The position numbers and the translations under genes were made by a program. Of a stretch of 64,000 nucleotides of DNA, positions 1 through 7,892 are shown piece after piece (the first letter of the stretch is position 1; each line of letters starts with the position of its first letter). Below the pieces are notes generated by a model. The model was not told where the DNA came from, ran no database searches, and saw only the letters and a program-made list of their open reading frames with translations. The stretch comes from Candidatus Aalborgiella aggregata (lineage in GTDB: Bacteria > Pseudomonadota > Gammaproteobacteria > Burkholderiales > Burkholderiaceae_C): positions 806,001 through 870,000 of the forward strand of contig JADIYY010000001.1 of the NCBI GenBank assembly GCA_016705065.1, in the 5' to 3' direction.

Positions 1-360
1 ATTGAAACCATAGCAAGTGTGTGGATGGATGAACACCCTGAATACCATCTCGATTTAAGCGATGTGGATGCCGCTTTGCTGAAGCTGGAACAATCGACCG
101 CTGCTGATGCCAGCAAAACGAATCCATTTTTGCACCTGTCCATGCATTTGAGCATCAGCGAGCAATGTTCAGTCGATCAACCTCGAGGCATCCGGCAAGC
201 TGTTGAATTGTTAACGGCCCGTTTGGATTCATTGCACGATGCGCACCATATTGCCATGGAGCATTTGGGGCAAATGTTGTGGGACAGCCAACAAAACGGT
301 CGCCCACCAGATGGGCAAGCCTATGTAGAAGCGGTACAGCGCAGAGCGACCAAAGTCTAG
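1..360 (+). CDS. DUF1841 family protein (5' end missing)
   Basis: The frame is open from the first base of the window and ends at a TAG at 358-360, so only the C-terminal part (about 119 residues) is present. The segment HPEYH near the start, TNPFLHLSMHLSISEQ in the middle, and the tail with H-DAHH-AMEHLG and PPDGQAYVEAVQRR match what I know of DUF1841, a small conserved betaproteobacterial and gammaproteobacterial family of unknown function. It is convergent with the aroE-like gene, with only 15 bases between the stop codons. A GTG at 19 and an ATG at 25 are available as starts, but the homologous upstream coding sequence suggests the real start lies outside the window. Confidence 0.8.
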   Translation: METIASVWMDEHPEYHLDLSDVDAALLKLEQSTAADASKTNPFLHLSMHLSISEQCSVDQPRGIRQAVELLTARLDSLHDAHHIAMEHLGQMLWDSQQNGRPPDGQAYVEAVQRRATKV

Positions 361-375
361 ATCAAGCCTTATTAA

Positions 376-1212
376 TTACACGTATTTCAGATTTGATAAA
401 GCGCGCAATTCCTCTGGCGTGGTGCTCGGCATGCCAAAGAATTCCAAATAAGCAGGTATCTGTTCAAACAACATGTCCACGCCGATTTGAACACGGCAAC
501 CACGTTCAGCAGCAGCTGTTAAGAATGCTGTCATCTCGGTTTTCATGACCACTTCGCCCACAAACGTGGTTGACGCAATACGTGCCACATCCATCGGCAT
601 GGGCTCGCCGACATTCATACCCAAAGGCGTGGCGTTGACCACCAAATCGTAGCCTGCTGGGTCATTTGAACCGGTAGTCACTTGCAATGCTGGGTAATGT
701 TGGCACAAACGATCTTTCAAACCATTCGCTGAATCAGTATTGACGTCAAACAATCCCAGTTTGGCGACACCCGCTGCAGCCAGTGATGCGGCAATGGCGC
801 AGCCTACGCCTCCACAGCCAACCACCAGGGCACTTGCACCCTGTAGTTTCAGGCCTTTGCGCAACACTCCGCGAACAAAGCCTTCGCCATCAAACATATC
901 GCCTTGCAAACGTCCATCTGGTAAACGGCGTACTGCATTGCATGCACCTGCAATGACCGCGTTTGGCAACACCTCGTCTAACAAACCAATGGTCACCACT
1001 TTATGTGGCATCGTAATGAGTGCGCCACGTAAGTTGCTGAGTTTGAAAATCTGTGGCAAAAAGCTAGGGTAATCTTCAGGTTTACAACCCATTGGCACAA
1101 CGATGGCGTTGACACCGGCTTTTTCAAACCATGGGTTGTAAATCATGGGCGCCTTGAAGGCGTGTGTGGGATACCCGATGTGCGCGATTAATTCTGTATT
1201 GCCAGTGATCAT
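376..1212 (-). CDS. Shikimate/quinate dehydrogenase-like protein (AroE family)
   Basis: A 278-residue member of the AroE family, which interconverts 3-dehydroshikimate and shikimate (or the quinate equivalents) with NAD(P). Visible are the N-terminal substrate site GYPTHAFKAP, the catalytic-lysine region ITMPHK, the asparagine in GACNAV, the aspartate in GDMFDGEGF, and the nucleotide motif VVGCGGVG. The usual SxS of biosynthetic AroE is replaced by PTH, and the C-terminal region reads VVMKTEMTAFL. Both suggest a catabolic paralogue rather than the housekeeping enzyme. Its ATG overlaps the stop of the dehydroquinase gene by one base (TAATG), so the two are translationally coupled. Quinate/shikimate catabolism is inferred from that neighbour, the TRAP transporter and the QuiC-like genes. 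Confidence 0.85.
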   Translation of the reverse strand: MITGNTELIAHIGYPTHAFKAPMIYNPWFEKAGVNAIVVPMGCKPEDYPSFLPQIFKLSNLRGALITMPHKVVTIGLLDEVLPNAVIAGACNAVRRLPDGRLQGDMFDGEGFVRGVLRKGLKLQGASALVVGCGGVGCAIAASLAAAGVAKLGLFDVNTDSANGLKDRLCQHYPALQVTTGSNDPAGYDLVVNATPLGMNVGEPMPMDVARIASTTFVGEVVMKTEMTAFLTAAAERGCRVQIGVDMLFEQIPAYLEFFGMPSTTPEELRALSNLKYV

Positions 1213-1655
1213 TACCCAGTTGCCTTTGCTGCAGATACACCTGCGCGTAAACCCAGCAGATAGCTTTCAACGCCAAAACCACAAATTTGACCTTTTGCAA
1301 TTTCTGCAATAACCGAAACATGGCGAAACGGTTCGCGCGCATGGATGTTCGACATGTGAATTTCAATAATGGGGCATTTCAAAATGGCCAATGCATCCCG
1401 AATGCCATAGCTGTAATGCGTCCACGCACCAGCGTTGATGAGTACGGCGTCCACTCCATCTCTGAAACCTTGGTGAATGCGTTCGCACATTTCACCCTCT
1501 ATATTCGTTTGAAAACAATCGACGTCGGCACCCAGTTCTTTCCCCAAGGATTTAACACTGGCGTTAATTTCATCCAGTGTCACAGTGCCGTATTGTTTCG
1601 GATCACGTTTGCCAAACATATTGAGGTTGACACCATTGAGTACGAGAATTTTCAT
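1212..1655 (-). CDS. aroQ: 3-dehydroquinate dehydratase, type II
   Basis: A 147-residue type II dehydroquinase, which converts 3-dehydroquinate to 3-dehydroshikimate. The family signature is complete: LNGVNLNMFGKRDPKQYG at the N-terminus (containing the catalytic Tyr of the flexible lid), FQTNIEGEM, NAGAWTHYSYGIRDAL, and EIHMSNIHAREPFRH with the catalytic His. The length matches the family. Val replaces the usual Pro of LNGPNL and Trp-Thr-His-Tyr replaces AYTHTS, which is compatible with a catabolic copy. It overlaps the downstream dehydrogenase by one base. Context (TRAP transporter, TetR, QuiC-like pair) suggests a quinate-to-protocatechuate route rather than chorismate biosynthesis. That assignment is inference. 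Confidence 0.92.
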   Translation of the reverse strand: MKILVLNGVNLNMFGKRDPKQYGTVTLDEINASVKSLGKELGADVDCFQTNIEGEMCERIHQGFRDGVDAVLINAGAWTHYSYGIRDALAILKCPIIEIHMSNIHAREPFRHVSVIAEIAKGQICGFGVESYLLGLRAGVSAAKATG

Positions 1656-1792
1656 GATTTTGCTTTCAAGTTAATGGATGGATTTGTGTTGTCATATGGA
1701 GGGTCATTCAGCGACACTGCAATCACTCTGACTGAATTCACTACTCCAAGTTTTCATCATCATAACTTGATAATTTTTGTTTAAACGTGCCA

Positions 1793-1823
1793 CGCTGGCG
1801 CTTTATTTATAAAAACGCCAGCG
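1793..1823 (-). terminator. Stem-loop downstream of dctP
   Basis: Perfect 8-bp arms CGCTGGCG (1793-1800) and CGCCAGCG (1816-1823) enclose an AT-rich loop of 15 bases in the 185-bp gap between dctP (ends 1841) and aroQ (starts 1655). Read on the minus strand it lies just after the dctP stop. The following sequence is AT-rich but lacks a clean T-run, so it could be a weak terminator or an mRNA-stabilising hairpin. The rest of the gap must contain the aroQ promoter. I see no other clear signal there. Confidence 0.5.
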
Positions 1824-1840
1824 CGATACTCATGCTGCCA

Positions 1841-2839
1841 TTACTTGCGTAATTTAGCCAACTCAGCCATCATTTCATTGACGGTTGCTTCACCCACGCT
1901 GGCGCTGAATTGTGCAATCACTGGTTTCATTTTTTCACGCAATTTTGCGACTTCAGCTGGGGCGAATTGAGTCACAGTCATGCCGTTTTTCTTGAGCAAG
2001 TCAAGATTTGCCGCGACAGCTGCACGTGCTTTAGAACGTTGTTCTTGTGTCGCTTCATCGGCAGAATCATCAATGATTTTGCGCTCGGCTGGCGTCAAAG
2101 TGTCCCATATTTTCTTGCTGAAAATGACAGATTGTGGGTTGTACTGATGGTTGGTCAAAGCCATGAATTTTTGTACTTCATAGAACTTGCTGGATGCAAT
2201 CACACTCACTGGGTTTTCTTGACCATCAATCGCTTTTTGCTCCAGGCCTGCATAGACTTCTGGGAAAGGCATAGGTGTTGGGTTCGCACCCAAAGCTTTC
2301 ACCCAGGCTACATTGATTGGGTTAGGAATAACGCGCAGCTTCAAACCTTCAATGTCTTCCACTTTATTCAAAGCACGTTTGCTGTTGGTGATGTGGCGAT
2401 AGCCCAATTCCCAATAAGACAAACCAATCAAACCTTTGGCTTCTAACAATTTGTGCATTTTGCGACCCACAGGACCGTCCACAATGGCGTCAGATTCTTT
2501 TTCATTGGCGAACAAGAATGGGAAATCAAATATAGCCAATTCTTTAGCTTCACTGGCCAAAATGCCGCTGTTTAAAACAGTCATATCAATTGTTCCGCCT
2601 TTGAGTGCCGACACCACTGCTTGATCAGAGCCCAATGCGCCATTGAAAAACAATTGCACTTTCATTTTCCCGCCTGATTTGGCAGCCACAGCATCAGCAA
2701 ATTTTTTCATGCCTGCTGCTGCTGGGTGATTTTCTGCAGCGACCAAACCAAATTTAAGCGTACGCTCTTGCGCTACTGCCATGCCCACAGTTGCCACTGC
2801 TGCCAGTGCAACCAAAGATTTAATAAACAAACGTTTCAT
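1841..2839 (-). CDS. TRAP transporter substrate-binding protein (DctP family)
   Basis: A 332-residue periplasmic solute receptor of the TRAP family. Residues 1-23 form a typical signal peptide ending AVAQ. The body carries the family pattern around residues 165-205: LRVIPNPINVAWVKALGANP followed by PMPFPEVY and then DGQENP. In characterised DctP proteins the Arg of this region binds a carboxylate, so the ligand is probably an organic acid. Together with dctM and dctQ upstream it completes a three-part importer. A 134-bp spacer separates it from dctM and holds a small hairpin (AAAAGC 2923-2928 / GCTTTT 2934-2939) that could adjust the higher expression usually seen for the receptor. Quinate or shikimate as substrate is inferred only from the adjacent enzymes. 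Confidence 0.9.
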   Translation of the reverse strand: MKRLFIKSLVALAAVATVGMAVAQERTLKFGLVAAENHPAAAGMKKFADAVAAKSGGKMKVQLFFNGALGSDQAVVSALKGGTIDMTVLNSGILASEAKELAIFDFPFLFANEKESDAIVDGPVGRKMHKLLEAKGLIGLSYWELGYRHITNSKRALNKVEDIEGLKLRVIPNPINVAWVKALGANPTPMPFPEVYAGLEQKAIDGQENPVSVIASSKFYEVQKFMALTNHQYNPQSVIFSKKIWDTLTPAERKIIDDSADEATQEQRSKARAAVAANLDLLKKNGMTVTQFAPAEVAKLREKMKPVIAQFSASVGEATVNEMMAELAKLRK

Positions 2840-2973
2840 AGTGTCTCCACAAATATTAATAAGCCATCAGTACGCTAACAATTTAAAACTCAGTATATGG
2901 CGCACTTATTCATATACCTTGTAAAAGCCGAACGCTTTTGATGAGCATTGCGACTACAGGAAAGCAATTTATT

Positions 2974-4251
2974 TCAATAAAACCAACGCGCTGGCACCAT
3001 GACGATTTGCGGGAACAGCACCATTAAAAACATGATGGCAAACTGTGCAATCATGAATGGGATGACGCCCTTAGTTACTTCGTCCATACTGACCTTGCCC
3101 ACACCAGCGACCGCATTCAATACTGTACCCACCGGTGGTGTAATCAAACCGATCGCATTATTAATGATGAACAACACACCAAAATAAACAGGGTCAATGC
3201 CAGCAGCTTTGACCACAGGCATCAACACGGGTGTGAGCAGCAAGATCGTGGGCGTCATATCCAAGGCTGTGCCAACTATCATGGTCAACACCATGATGGC
3301 CAACATCAACAAGCGTGGACTGCTTAACAAAGGCTCTAATAATGTCACCACTTGTGCTGGTAAGTTTGCCACTGTAATAAGCCAAGCAGATACCATTGCC
3401 GCAGCGACTAAAAACATCACGATTGCACTTGTTTTAGCTGAATTTACAAACAATGGCACCAGTTTTTTAAAGTTCAGCTCTTTGTAAACAAACAAAGAAA
3501 TCAAAATCGCATAGACAGCTGCAACAACCGCCGCTTCTGTTGGCGTGAACACGCCAAATTTCAATCCAAATATGATGATCAAAGGCAAGACCAGCGCCCA
3601 AGTCGCATCTTTAAGTGCGGATATCACCTCACCCGCACTTTTGCGCGGAGGTGGCGTGACCACCTCTTTTCGTACCAAATACCACCACGTGAACCACAGC
3701 GACACTGCCAAAAGCACGCCTGGGAAAATTCCCGCCATGAACAATTTGGTAATCGACACACCACCTGCCACACCAAAAATCACAAACCCAATACTGGGCG
3801 GAATGATGGGCGCGATGATGCCGGCAGAAGCAATCAAACCTGCAGAACGGGCTTTGTCGTGTCCAGCAGCAACCATCATGGGTAATAACAAAGCCGTTAG
3901 CGCAGCCGCATCAGCCACTGCCGAACCAGATAAGGATGCCATGATGACCGCTGCAACAATGGTGACGTAGCCCAAGCCGCCTTTGACGTGACCCACCAAG
4001 GCCATTGCAAAGTTGACGATGCGGCGTGACAATCCTCCTGCATTCATCACCTCGCCTGCCAACATGAAGAAGGGCACTGCCAAGAGTGGAAAACTATTCG
4101 ACCCTTCAATTAAATTTTGCGCCAAAATTTGCGCATCAAACATGTTCATGTGCCACATCAGCGCAGCACCGCACAACAGCAGGGAAAATGCGATGGGAAT
4201 ACCCAAAGCCATTGCCGCCAACAAAGAACCTAAAAAAATGGCTATTGTCAT
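2974..4251 (-). CDS. TRAP transporter large permease (DctM family)
   Basis: A 425-residue polytopic membrane protein of the DctM family, the transport channel of TRAP importers. It is hydrophobic throughout with about 12 predicted membrane spans. Typical segments include IPIAFSLLLCG at the start, ASAGIIAPIIPPSIGFVIFG in the middle, and LITPPVGTVLNAVAGVG near the C-terminus. The length fits the family. It follows dctQ with a 15-base gap, so the two are co-transcribed, and precedes dctP on the minus strand. It is expected to act in the inner membrane using a sodium or proton gradient. Confidence 0.92.
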   Translation of the reverse strand: MTIAIFLGSLLAAMALGIPIAFSLLLCGAALMWHMNMFDAQILAQNLIEGSNSFPLLAVPFFMLAGEVMNAGGLSRRIVNFAMALVGHVKGGLGYVTIVAAVIMASLSGSAVADAAALTALLLPMMVAAGHDKARSAGLIASAGIIAPIIPPSIGFVIFGVAGGVSITKLFMAGIFPGVLLAVSLWFTWWYLVRKEVVTPPPRKSAGEVISALKDATWALVLPLIIIFGLKFGVFTPTEAAVVAAVYAILISLFVYKELNFKKLVPLFVNSAKTSAIVMFLVAAAMVSAWLITVANLPAQVVTLLEPLLSSPRLLMLAIMVLTMIVGTALDMTPTILLLTPVLMPVVKAAGIDPVYFGVLFIINNAIGLITPPVGTVLNAVAGVGKVSMDEVTKGVIPFMIAQFAIMFLMVLFPQIVMVPARWFY

Positions 4252-4266
4252 TGCAAGTTCCTTTGT

Positions 4267-4806
4267 TTATTTTGTTTGTGTCGATGCATCGCCATGCGGG
4301 ACATCTTCAGATTCTTGCATCAGCATCAGATGATCATCATCAACTTGACCACTTAGTAATCGCCATAAGTCCATCAACAAGATTGGTGCGGCCAAAATGG
4401 CGAACACCACGCCCGCACCATACACCCAGCCCAATGACACTTCCATCACAGCGCTGGTGGAATCCAAGTTGACCAACATTTGTTCGTATGAACCTTTGAA
4501 AATCAACCAGCAGCAAAACAGCATCAATAGCAACGACAATCCCATGAATATTCGTTTACCTAAGGGATTCAATCGACCTACCAAGAAGTCTGTTCCTAAA
4601 TGTCCGTTCTCGCGCAAGGCTACGACGGCGCCCAAGAACGTCATCCAAACAAAGAGCCAACGCGATAGCTCTTCAGAAATGGTGAAGCCTGAATTAAAGA
4701 CATAGCGCATGAACACATTGCCAAAAACCAATACCACCATTGCCGTCATGATGGCGGCTAAAAGATAGGCAATCAGCTTGCAATACAAATCAATGACTTT
4801 ATTCAT
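4267..4806 (-). CDS. TRAP transporter small permease (DctQ family)
   Basis: A 179-residue small membrane subunit of a TRAP importer with four predicted membrane segments. Segments such as AAIMTAMVVLVFGNVFMRY and SEELSRWLFVWMTFLGAV are characteristic of DctQ. It is the first gene of the dctQ-dctM-dctP unit on the minus strand. The 14-bp perfect palindrome at 4842-4855 lies about 35 bases upstream of its ATG, so expression is probably controlled by the TetR protein encoded just upstream. An SD-like AGGTGAG precedes the start. Confidence 0.88.
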   Translation of the reverse strand: MNKVIDLYCKLIAYLLAAIMTAMVVLVFGNVFMRYVFNSGFTISEELSRWLFVWMTFLGAVVALRENGHLGTDFLVGRLNPLGKRIFMGLSLLLMLFCCWLIFKGSYEQMLVNLDSTSAVMEVSLGWVYGAGVVFAILAAPILLMDLWRLLSGQVDDDHLMLMQESEDVPHGDASTQTK

Positions 4807-4841
4807 TTCTCACCTGTGATGAAATTCAATAACATTAATGT

Positions 4842-4855
4842 ACTAACTAGTTAGT
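4842..4855. promoter_or_regulatory. Perfect palindrome, likely TetR-family operator
   Basis: ACTAACTAGTTAGT is a perfect 14-bp palindrome in the 112-bp space between tetR (ends 4919) and dctQ (starts 4806). On the minus strand it lies directly after an AT-rich stretch that could hold a -10 element, and about 35 bases before the dctQ start. The position, symmetry and neighbouring tetR gene suggest an operator for the transport operon. A shorter perfect palindrome, CAAATATTTG, is at 4898-4907. I did not find the 14-mer upstream of tetR itself or of the quiC-like genes. Confidence 0.6.
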
Positions 4856-4918
4856 TTTATAAAATAGGTAAAAACCCTTATTTCGGTTTGTTATTGGCAA
4901 ATATTTGAGAAACCCGCG

Positions 4919-5629
4919 TCATTTACGCACGTAACGTACCATGGTTTCCACAATGCTTTCTCGTCTGGCCTTGTAATTGGCTTCGTCATTCAATGAATGT
5001 TTAAAAATCAACGAAAAAGTATGGTGATTGGACACATTGAAAAAACTCAAGGCTGACATGGTCATGTGCAAATCCAAAGGTTTTAAGTTGGCTCTGAAAA
5101 CGCCCTGCTTGACACCACGGTCATACACTTCCTGCACCGCATTCACAACCGGAACATTCAAACCTTGAATGGCTTTGCTTTGTGCTAAAAATTCACCACG
5201 GTGAATGTTCTCATTCATCACCAAGCGAACAAAATCTGGGTTGCTCCATTGGTAATCGACTGTAAAGCCTACCAATTTCCGCAACGCTTCCTCTGGTTCT
5301 AAATCTTCGAGATGCAATTGTTGTTCAATTTGTCGAATACGTCGGTAAGCGTCCTCTAACACCGCAATGTATAAACCCTCTTTGCTACCAAAATAGTAGT
5401 AAATCATGCGTTTGCTGGTTTGGGTCGTGGCAGCAATTTCATCAATGCGCGCGCCACTCAAACCCTTGGCTGCAAACTCCGCTGTAGCCACTTCCAATAT
5501 GCCAGCCATGGTGCGTGCTGGGTCATTGGTACGGGTTGCCATGCGAGCTTTGCTGGCAGGTTTAGCAGGTTTAACAACTGTATTTGTAGCAGCTTTGCTA
5601 CGCGCTAATGTTTGTACCAGTTTGTTCAT
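4919..5629 (-). CDS. TetR/AcrR family transcriptional regulator
   Basis: A 236-residue TetR-type repressor. A basic, disordered N-terminal tail of about 35 residues precedes the DNA-binding domain (residues 40-85), with SGARIDEIAATTQTSKRMIYYYF followed by GSKEGLY as the helix-turn-helix and its recognition helix. The remainder is an alpha-helical ligand-binding domain. It sits between the TRAP operon and the quiC-like genes, so it probably controls uptake or degradation of the same compound. The palindrome upstream of dctQ is its best candidate site. The ligand is unknown. Confidence 0.88.
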   Translation of the reverse strand: MNKLVQTLARSKAATNTVVKPAKPASKARMATRTNDPARTMAGILEVATAEFAAKGLSGARIDEIAATTQTSKRMIYYYFGSKEGLYIAVLEDAYRRIRQIEQQLHLEDLEPEEALRKLVGFTVDYQWSNPDFVRLVMNENIHRGEFLAQSKAIQGLNVPVVNAVQEVYDRGVKQGVFRANLKPLDLHMTMSALSFFNVSNHHTFSLIFKHSLNDEANYKARRESIVETMVRYVRK

Positions 5630-5644
5630 TTTATATGTAAAATC

Positions 5645-5694
5645 GGGCTGTATCCAGCGTATATATTGCCTAATGTGCTATTGTATTAATAGCA
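5645..5694 (-). repeat. Dispersed palindromic repeat, copy 1 (intergenic)
   Basis: Read on the minus strand it shows the hairpin TGCTATT-like start, then the conserved block ending in ATACGC and the TAGAG-like tail. Locally it matches the consensus of the repeat family described at 25911. It fills nearly the whole 66-bp gap between tetR (starts 5629) and the dehydratase gene (ends 5696), so it may lie in the tetR 5' untranslated region. Confidence 0.7.
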
Positions 5695-5695
5695 A

Positions 5696-6595
5696 TTATG
5701 GTTTTTGTTTGAGTTTAATTTGATTCGGCAAAGGCACTGATCGACGTAGCACACCCTCACTTAGCCACAACGCTGATTGTCTGGCACGTTTGGCCACATT
5801 TTCAAGCGGCATTTGTTGATAGTCATCGTTGAATACCTCAAAACTGTAGTCACCACGATAGCCAAGTTCGTGAAGTTTGCTGATCAATGCAGCCAGTGCT
5901 TCACTGTGCACGCCCTCACCTGGAAATACTCGAAAATGCCGTGCTGTGGTGATGCGCTCTTCGACGGTTTTAATTTCGTTCCACATGAAATCGGCCAACT
6001 GCACCAAGAAAATTTTATCGGGGTCTAAGATGTCCAAATCATCCAAGGATGTATTGGTTGCAAACATATGAAATGAATCAAAGCCCAAACCTAAATTGGG
6101 CATATTAGCACGGCTGACCAGGTCCCACGCTTGTGGAAATTCGTTGATGGTGCGTCCCCAAGACAATGCTTCATACGCAATCTTGATGTTCATGGGTATC
6201 GCCAACATTGCCAACTTACGCAAGTCTTTGACCAACGCCTCGGTATCCGCAGTGGCATGCGTAGAGGTACTGGAACACATCAACATCACACTGCAATCCA
6301 ATGCATGGCACATTTCCAGCATCGATTTGGCAATGTCCACTTTGTATTCATGCAAATGGCCAGACAAACCTTCAAAATCGCGCAGCACTTGAAACCCCGT
6401 TACACGCAAACCACTGGCTTTCACTGCCGCCACTGCAGCGCGCCATCCATCGGCGTGACCTACCAAATCACGTGCGGCGAGCATGATTTGGCTGAAACCC
6501 GCTTCGCGTGTGGCCTTGAGTTTGGCCTCTAGCGGCCCCGCAAATGAGATGGTGTCCATCCCAAAATCATCGATATTGCCAATTTGGTGGTTCAT
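5696..6595 (-). CDS. 3-dehydroshikimate dehydratase, TIM-barrel domain (QuiC N-terminal-like)
   Basis: A 299-residue TIM-barrel protein of the sugar-phosphate isomerase/AP endonuclease 2 family. In bacterial QuiC enzymes this domain dehydrates 3-dehydroshikimate to protocatechuate. Visible are DTISFAGPLEAKL at the N-terminus, the metal-ligand-type segments IAYEALSW, LGFDSFHMF, VQLADFMW and HFRVFPGEG, and YSFEVFND near the end. I chose ATG 6595 (MNHQIGN) because an upstream ATG at 6640 would overlap the preceding gene by 35 bases. In many QuiC proteins this domain is fused to an HPPD-like C-terminal domain. Here that second domain is the separate gene immediately upstream. The TRAP and dehydroquinase genes support the assignment. 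Confidence 0.8.
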   Translation of the reverse strand: MNHQIGNIDDFGMDTISFAGPLEAKLKATREAGFSQIMLAARDLVGHADGWRAAVAAVKASGLRVTGFQVLRDFEGLSGHLHEYKVDIAKSMLEMCHALDCSVMLMCSSTSTHATADTEALVKDLRKLAMLAIPMNIKIAYEALSWGRTINEFPQAWDLVSRANMPNLGLGFDSFHMFATNTSLDDLDILDPDKIFLVQLADFMWNEIKTVEERITTARHFRVFPGEGVHSEALAALISKLHELGYRGDYSFEVFNDDYQQMPLENVAKRARQSALWLSEGVLRRSVPLPNQIKLKQKP

Positions 6596-6605
6596 GGCTG
6601 TTCTA

Positions 6606-7523
6606 TCAAGAAATGGTACGTTCGTCATGCACCAATTCAAAATTTACGCTGCCCATTTGCGTGCGGGTCAACGCGCCTTTCTTTGCGGCATCTGGTACTT
6701 TCGATGCGATGAATTCAACGCCATTTTTCTGCAACTGCTGCACTGTATTAGTCACATCGGGCGTGCCCAAGCCAATGCGGTGCAGCTCCTCATCGTTTTC
6801 AACATCCAAAATGCCCAGCTCAGGTTCAATCAATTGCAAGTAAAAATGCTGTTGATTGCTGCACGGGCTACGCAAAATTCGTCCTTTGGGCAATATGCCA
6901 AAACGCTGTGTGCTGGGCAATTCGGTGAAGCCAAACAACTCACGGTAAAACTCGGTCCAATCTTCGGTACGCTCGTTGCCAATGTACTGAACAATGCCAA
7001 AAAAATGCAGTCCAGCGATGGCTGGCGGATGCTGATCGACTGTTGGAATCGGTGTGAAATCAACATCGTAAATTGAAAATTCTTTATGCCTGTCCACAAA
7101 ATAAATGCGGCTGTTGCCCACACCATGAACTGCAGGGATATTCAGCTCCATAACCTCAGCGTTCGCAGGAATGGCCCACGCACCGCGGTCTAAAGCGCGT
7201 TTGTAAGCGGCTGATGCATCGCGCACACGAATCGCAATCGCGGCGATGACAGGTCTTTCAGACAATTGCGCGTCCAGTGACCCATCGTCTTTACTGTTTT
7301 GACCATGTGCATTCACAATCACGTTGATACCGCCTTGGCGGTACAACAAAACCTCACGCGAACGGTGCCGTGCTATCGGCCTGAACCCCATGGTTTCTAA
7401 AATCTGACCCAATTGTTGTGGCTTCGATGTGGCGTACTCGATGAATTCAATGCCCTCCATACCCAAAGGGTTGGCACCTTCATCTATGGCTTCACGATTG
7501 TGGTCTGTAGTTTGTGTATTCAT
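6606..7523 (-). CDS. HPPD-like VOC protein (QuiC C-terminal-domain-like)
   Basis: About 305 residues forming two vicinal-oxygen-chelate modules, as in 4-hydroxyphenylpyruvate dioxygenase. The first begins GMEGIEFIEYATSKP and the second AGLHFFGIVQYIGNER. The end, MGSVNFELVHDER, resembles the C-terminus of the HPPD-like half of fused QuiC proteins. The start at ATG 7523 (MNTQTTDHN) is preferred; upstream in-frame ATG codons (7538, 7646) lead into sequence with no protein character. The stop is 10 bases before the dehydratase start, so the two products are made together and may form one complex. An independent dioxygenase role cannot be excluded. The palindrome at 7567-7582 lies just upstream. 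Confidence 0.78.
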   Translation of the reverse strand: MNTQTTDHNREAIDEGANPLGMEGIEFIEYATSKPQQLGQILETMGFRPIARHRSREVLLYRQGGINVIVNAHGQNSKDDGSLDAQLSERPVIAAIAIRVRDASAAYKRALDRGAWAIPANAEVMELNIPAVHGVGNSRIYFVDRHKEFSIYDVDFTPIPTVDQHPPAIAGLHFFGIVQYIGNERTEDWTEFYRELFGFTELPSTQRFGILPKGRILRSPCSNQQHFYLQLIEPELGILDVENDEELHRIGLGTPDVTNTVQQLQKNGVEFIASKVPDAAKKGALTRTQMGSVNFELVHDERTIS

Positions 7524-7566
7524 ATTATTGCGCACCATTTTTGCTTCAATTGATTTGAACTCATTT

Positions 7567-7582
7567 TGTACCATTTGGTACA
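7567..7582. promoter_or_regulatory. Inverted repeat, candidate operator of the quiC-like genes
   Basis: TGTACC (7567-7572) and GGTACA (7577-7582) are perfect 6-bp arms around ATTT, 44 bases upstream of the HPPD-like gene start on the minus strand. The spacing and symmetry suit a repressor or activator binding site. It differs from the 14-bp palindrome upstream of dctQ, so a different regulator is possible. Confidence 0.4.
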
Positions 7583-7638
7583 TTTTCGCAGAGCTTAAAT
7601 CATTTTTCGCAATGTTGCAAGTACGAATGCAACAAGAA

Positions 7639-7660
7639 TTCGTCAAATGCGATTGACGAA
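7639..7660. promoter_or_regulatory. 8-bp inverted repeat between DUF2783 and HPPD-like genes
   Basis: TTCGTCAA (7639-7646) and TTGACGAA (7653-7660) are perfect 8-bp arms with a 6-base spacer. The repeat lies after the DUF2783 stop (7695) and before the HPPD-like gene on the minus strand. It could be a terminator hairpin for the upstream operon, although no T-run follows directly, or a protein-binding site. The sequence alone does not decide. Confidence 0.4.
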
Positions 7661-7694
7661 AATTCGCAACAAAGTACTAGATAAAGGCGTGGGA

Positions 7695-7892
7695 TTACAC
7701 AACTGGATTTGATTTAGCCAGCGCGATCGCCTCATTCAAAACGGCGTTGTCACCAATGTGGTTGGCCATTATCAATACCAATTTGGTGCTGAACATATTC
7801 GCTTGTTCTTCGTTCATATCACGCTGTGCATCGATTAACGCTTGGTAAAACGCGTCGGTTTGTCCAATATTCGGCGTCCGAATAAGTGTCAT
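7695..7892 (-). CDS. DUF2783 domain-containing small protein
   Basis: A 65-residue protein starting MTLIRTPNIGQTDAFY and containing the DMNEEQANMFSTKLVLIMANHIGD segment I associate with DUF2783. These small proteins are regularly found beside FAD-dependent aromatic hydroxylases in Burkholderiales. The ATG overlaps the stop of the FAD monooxygenase by four bases (ATGA), so translation is coupled. The function is unknown; a stabilising or accessory role for the monooxygenase is a guess from context. Confidence 0.75.
   Translation of the reverse strand: MTLIRTPNIGQTDAFYQALIDAQRDMNEEQANMFSTKLVLIMANHIGDNAVLNEAIALAKSNPVV

Noticed and set aside
1287..1784. Plus-strand ORF of 165 codons opposite aroQ
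   Set aside because: It is antisense to a clear dehydroquinase gene and its composition is that of a shadow frame.
2881..2940. Short shared string AAAACTCAGTATA at about 2885 and 10812 as a second repeat family
   Set aside because: Only about 13 bases are shared and the flanks differ, so chance similarity in AT-rich intergenic DNA is sufficient.
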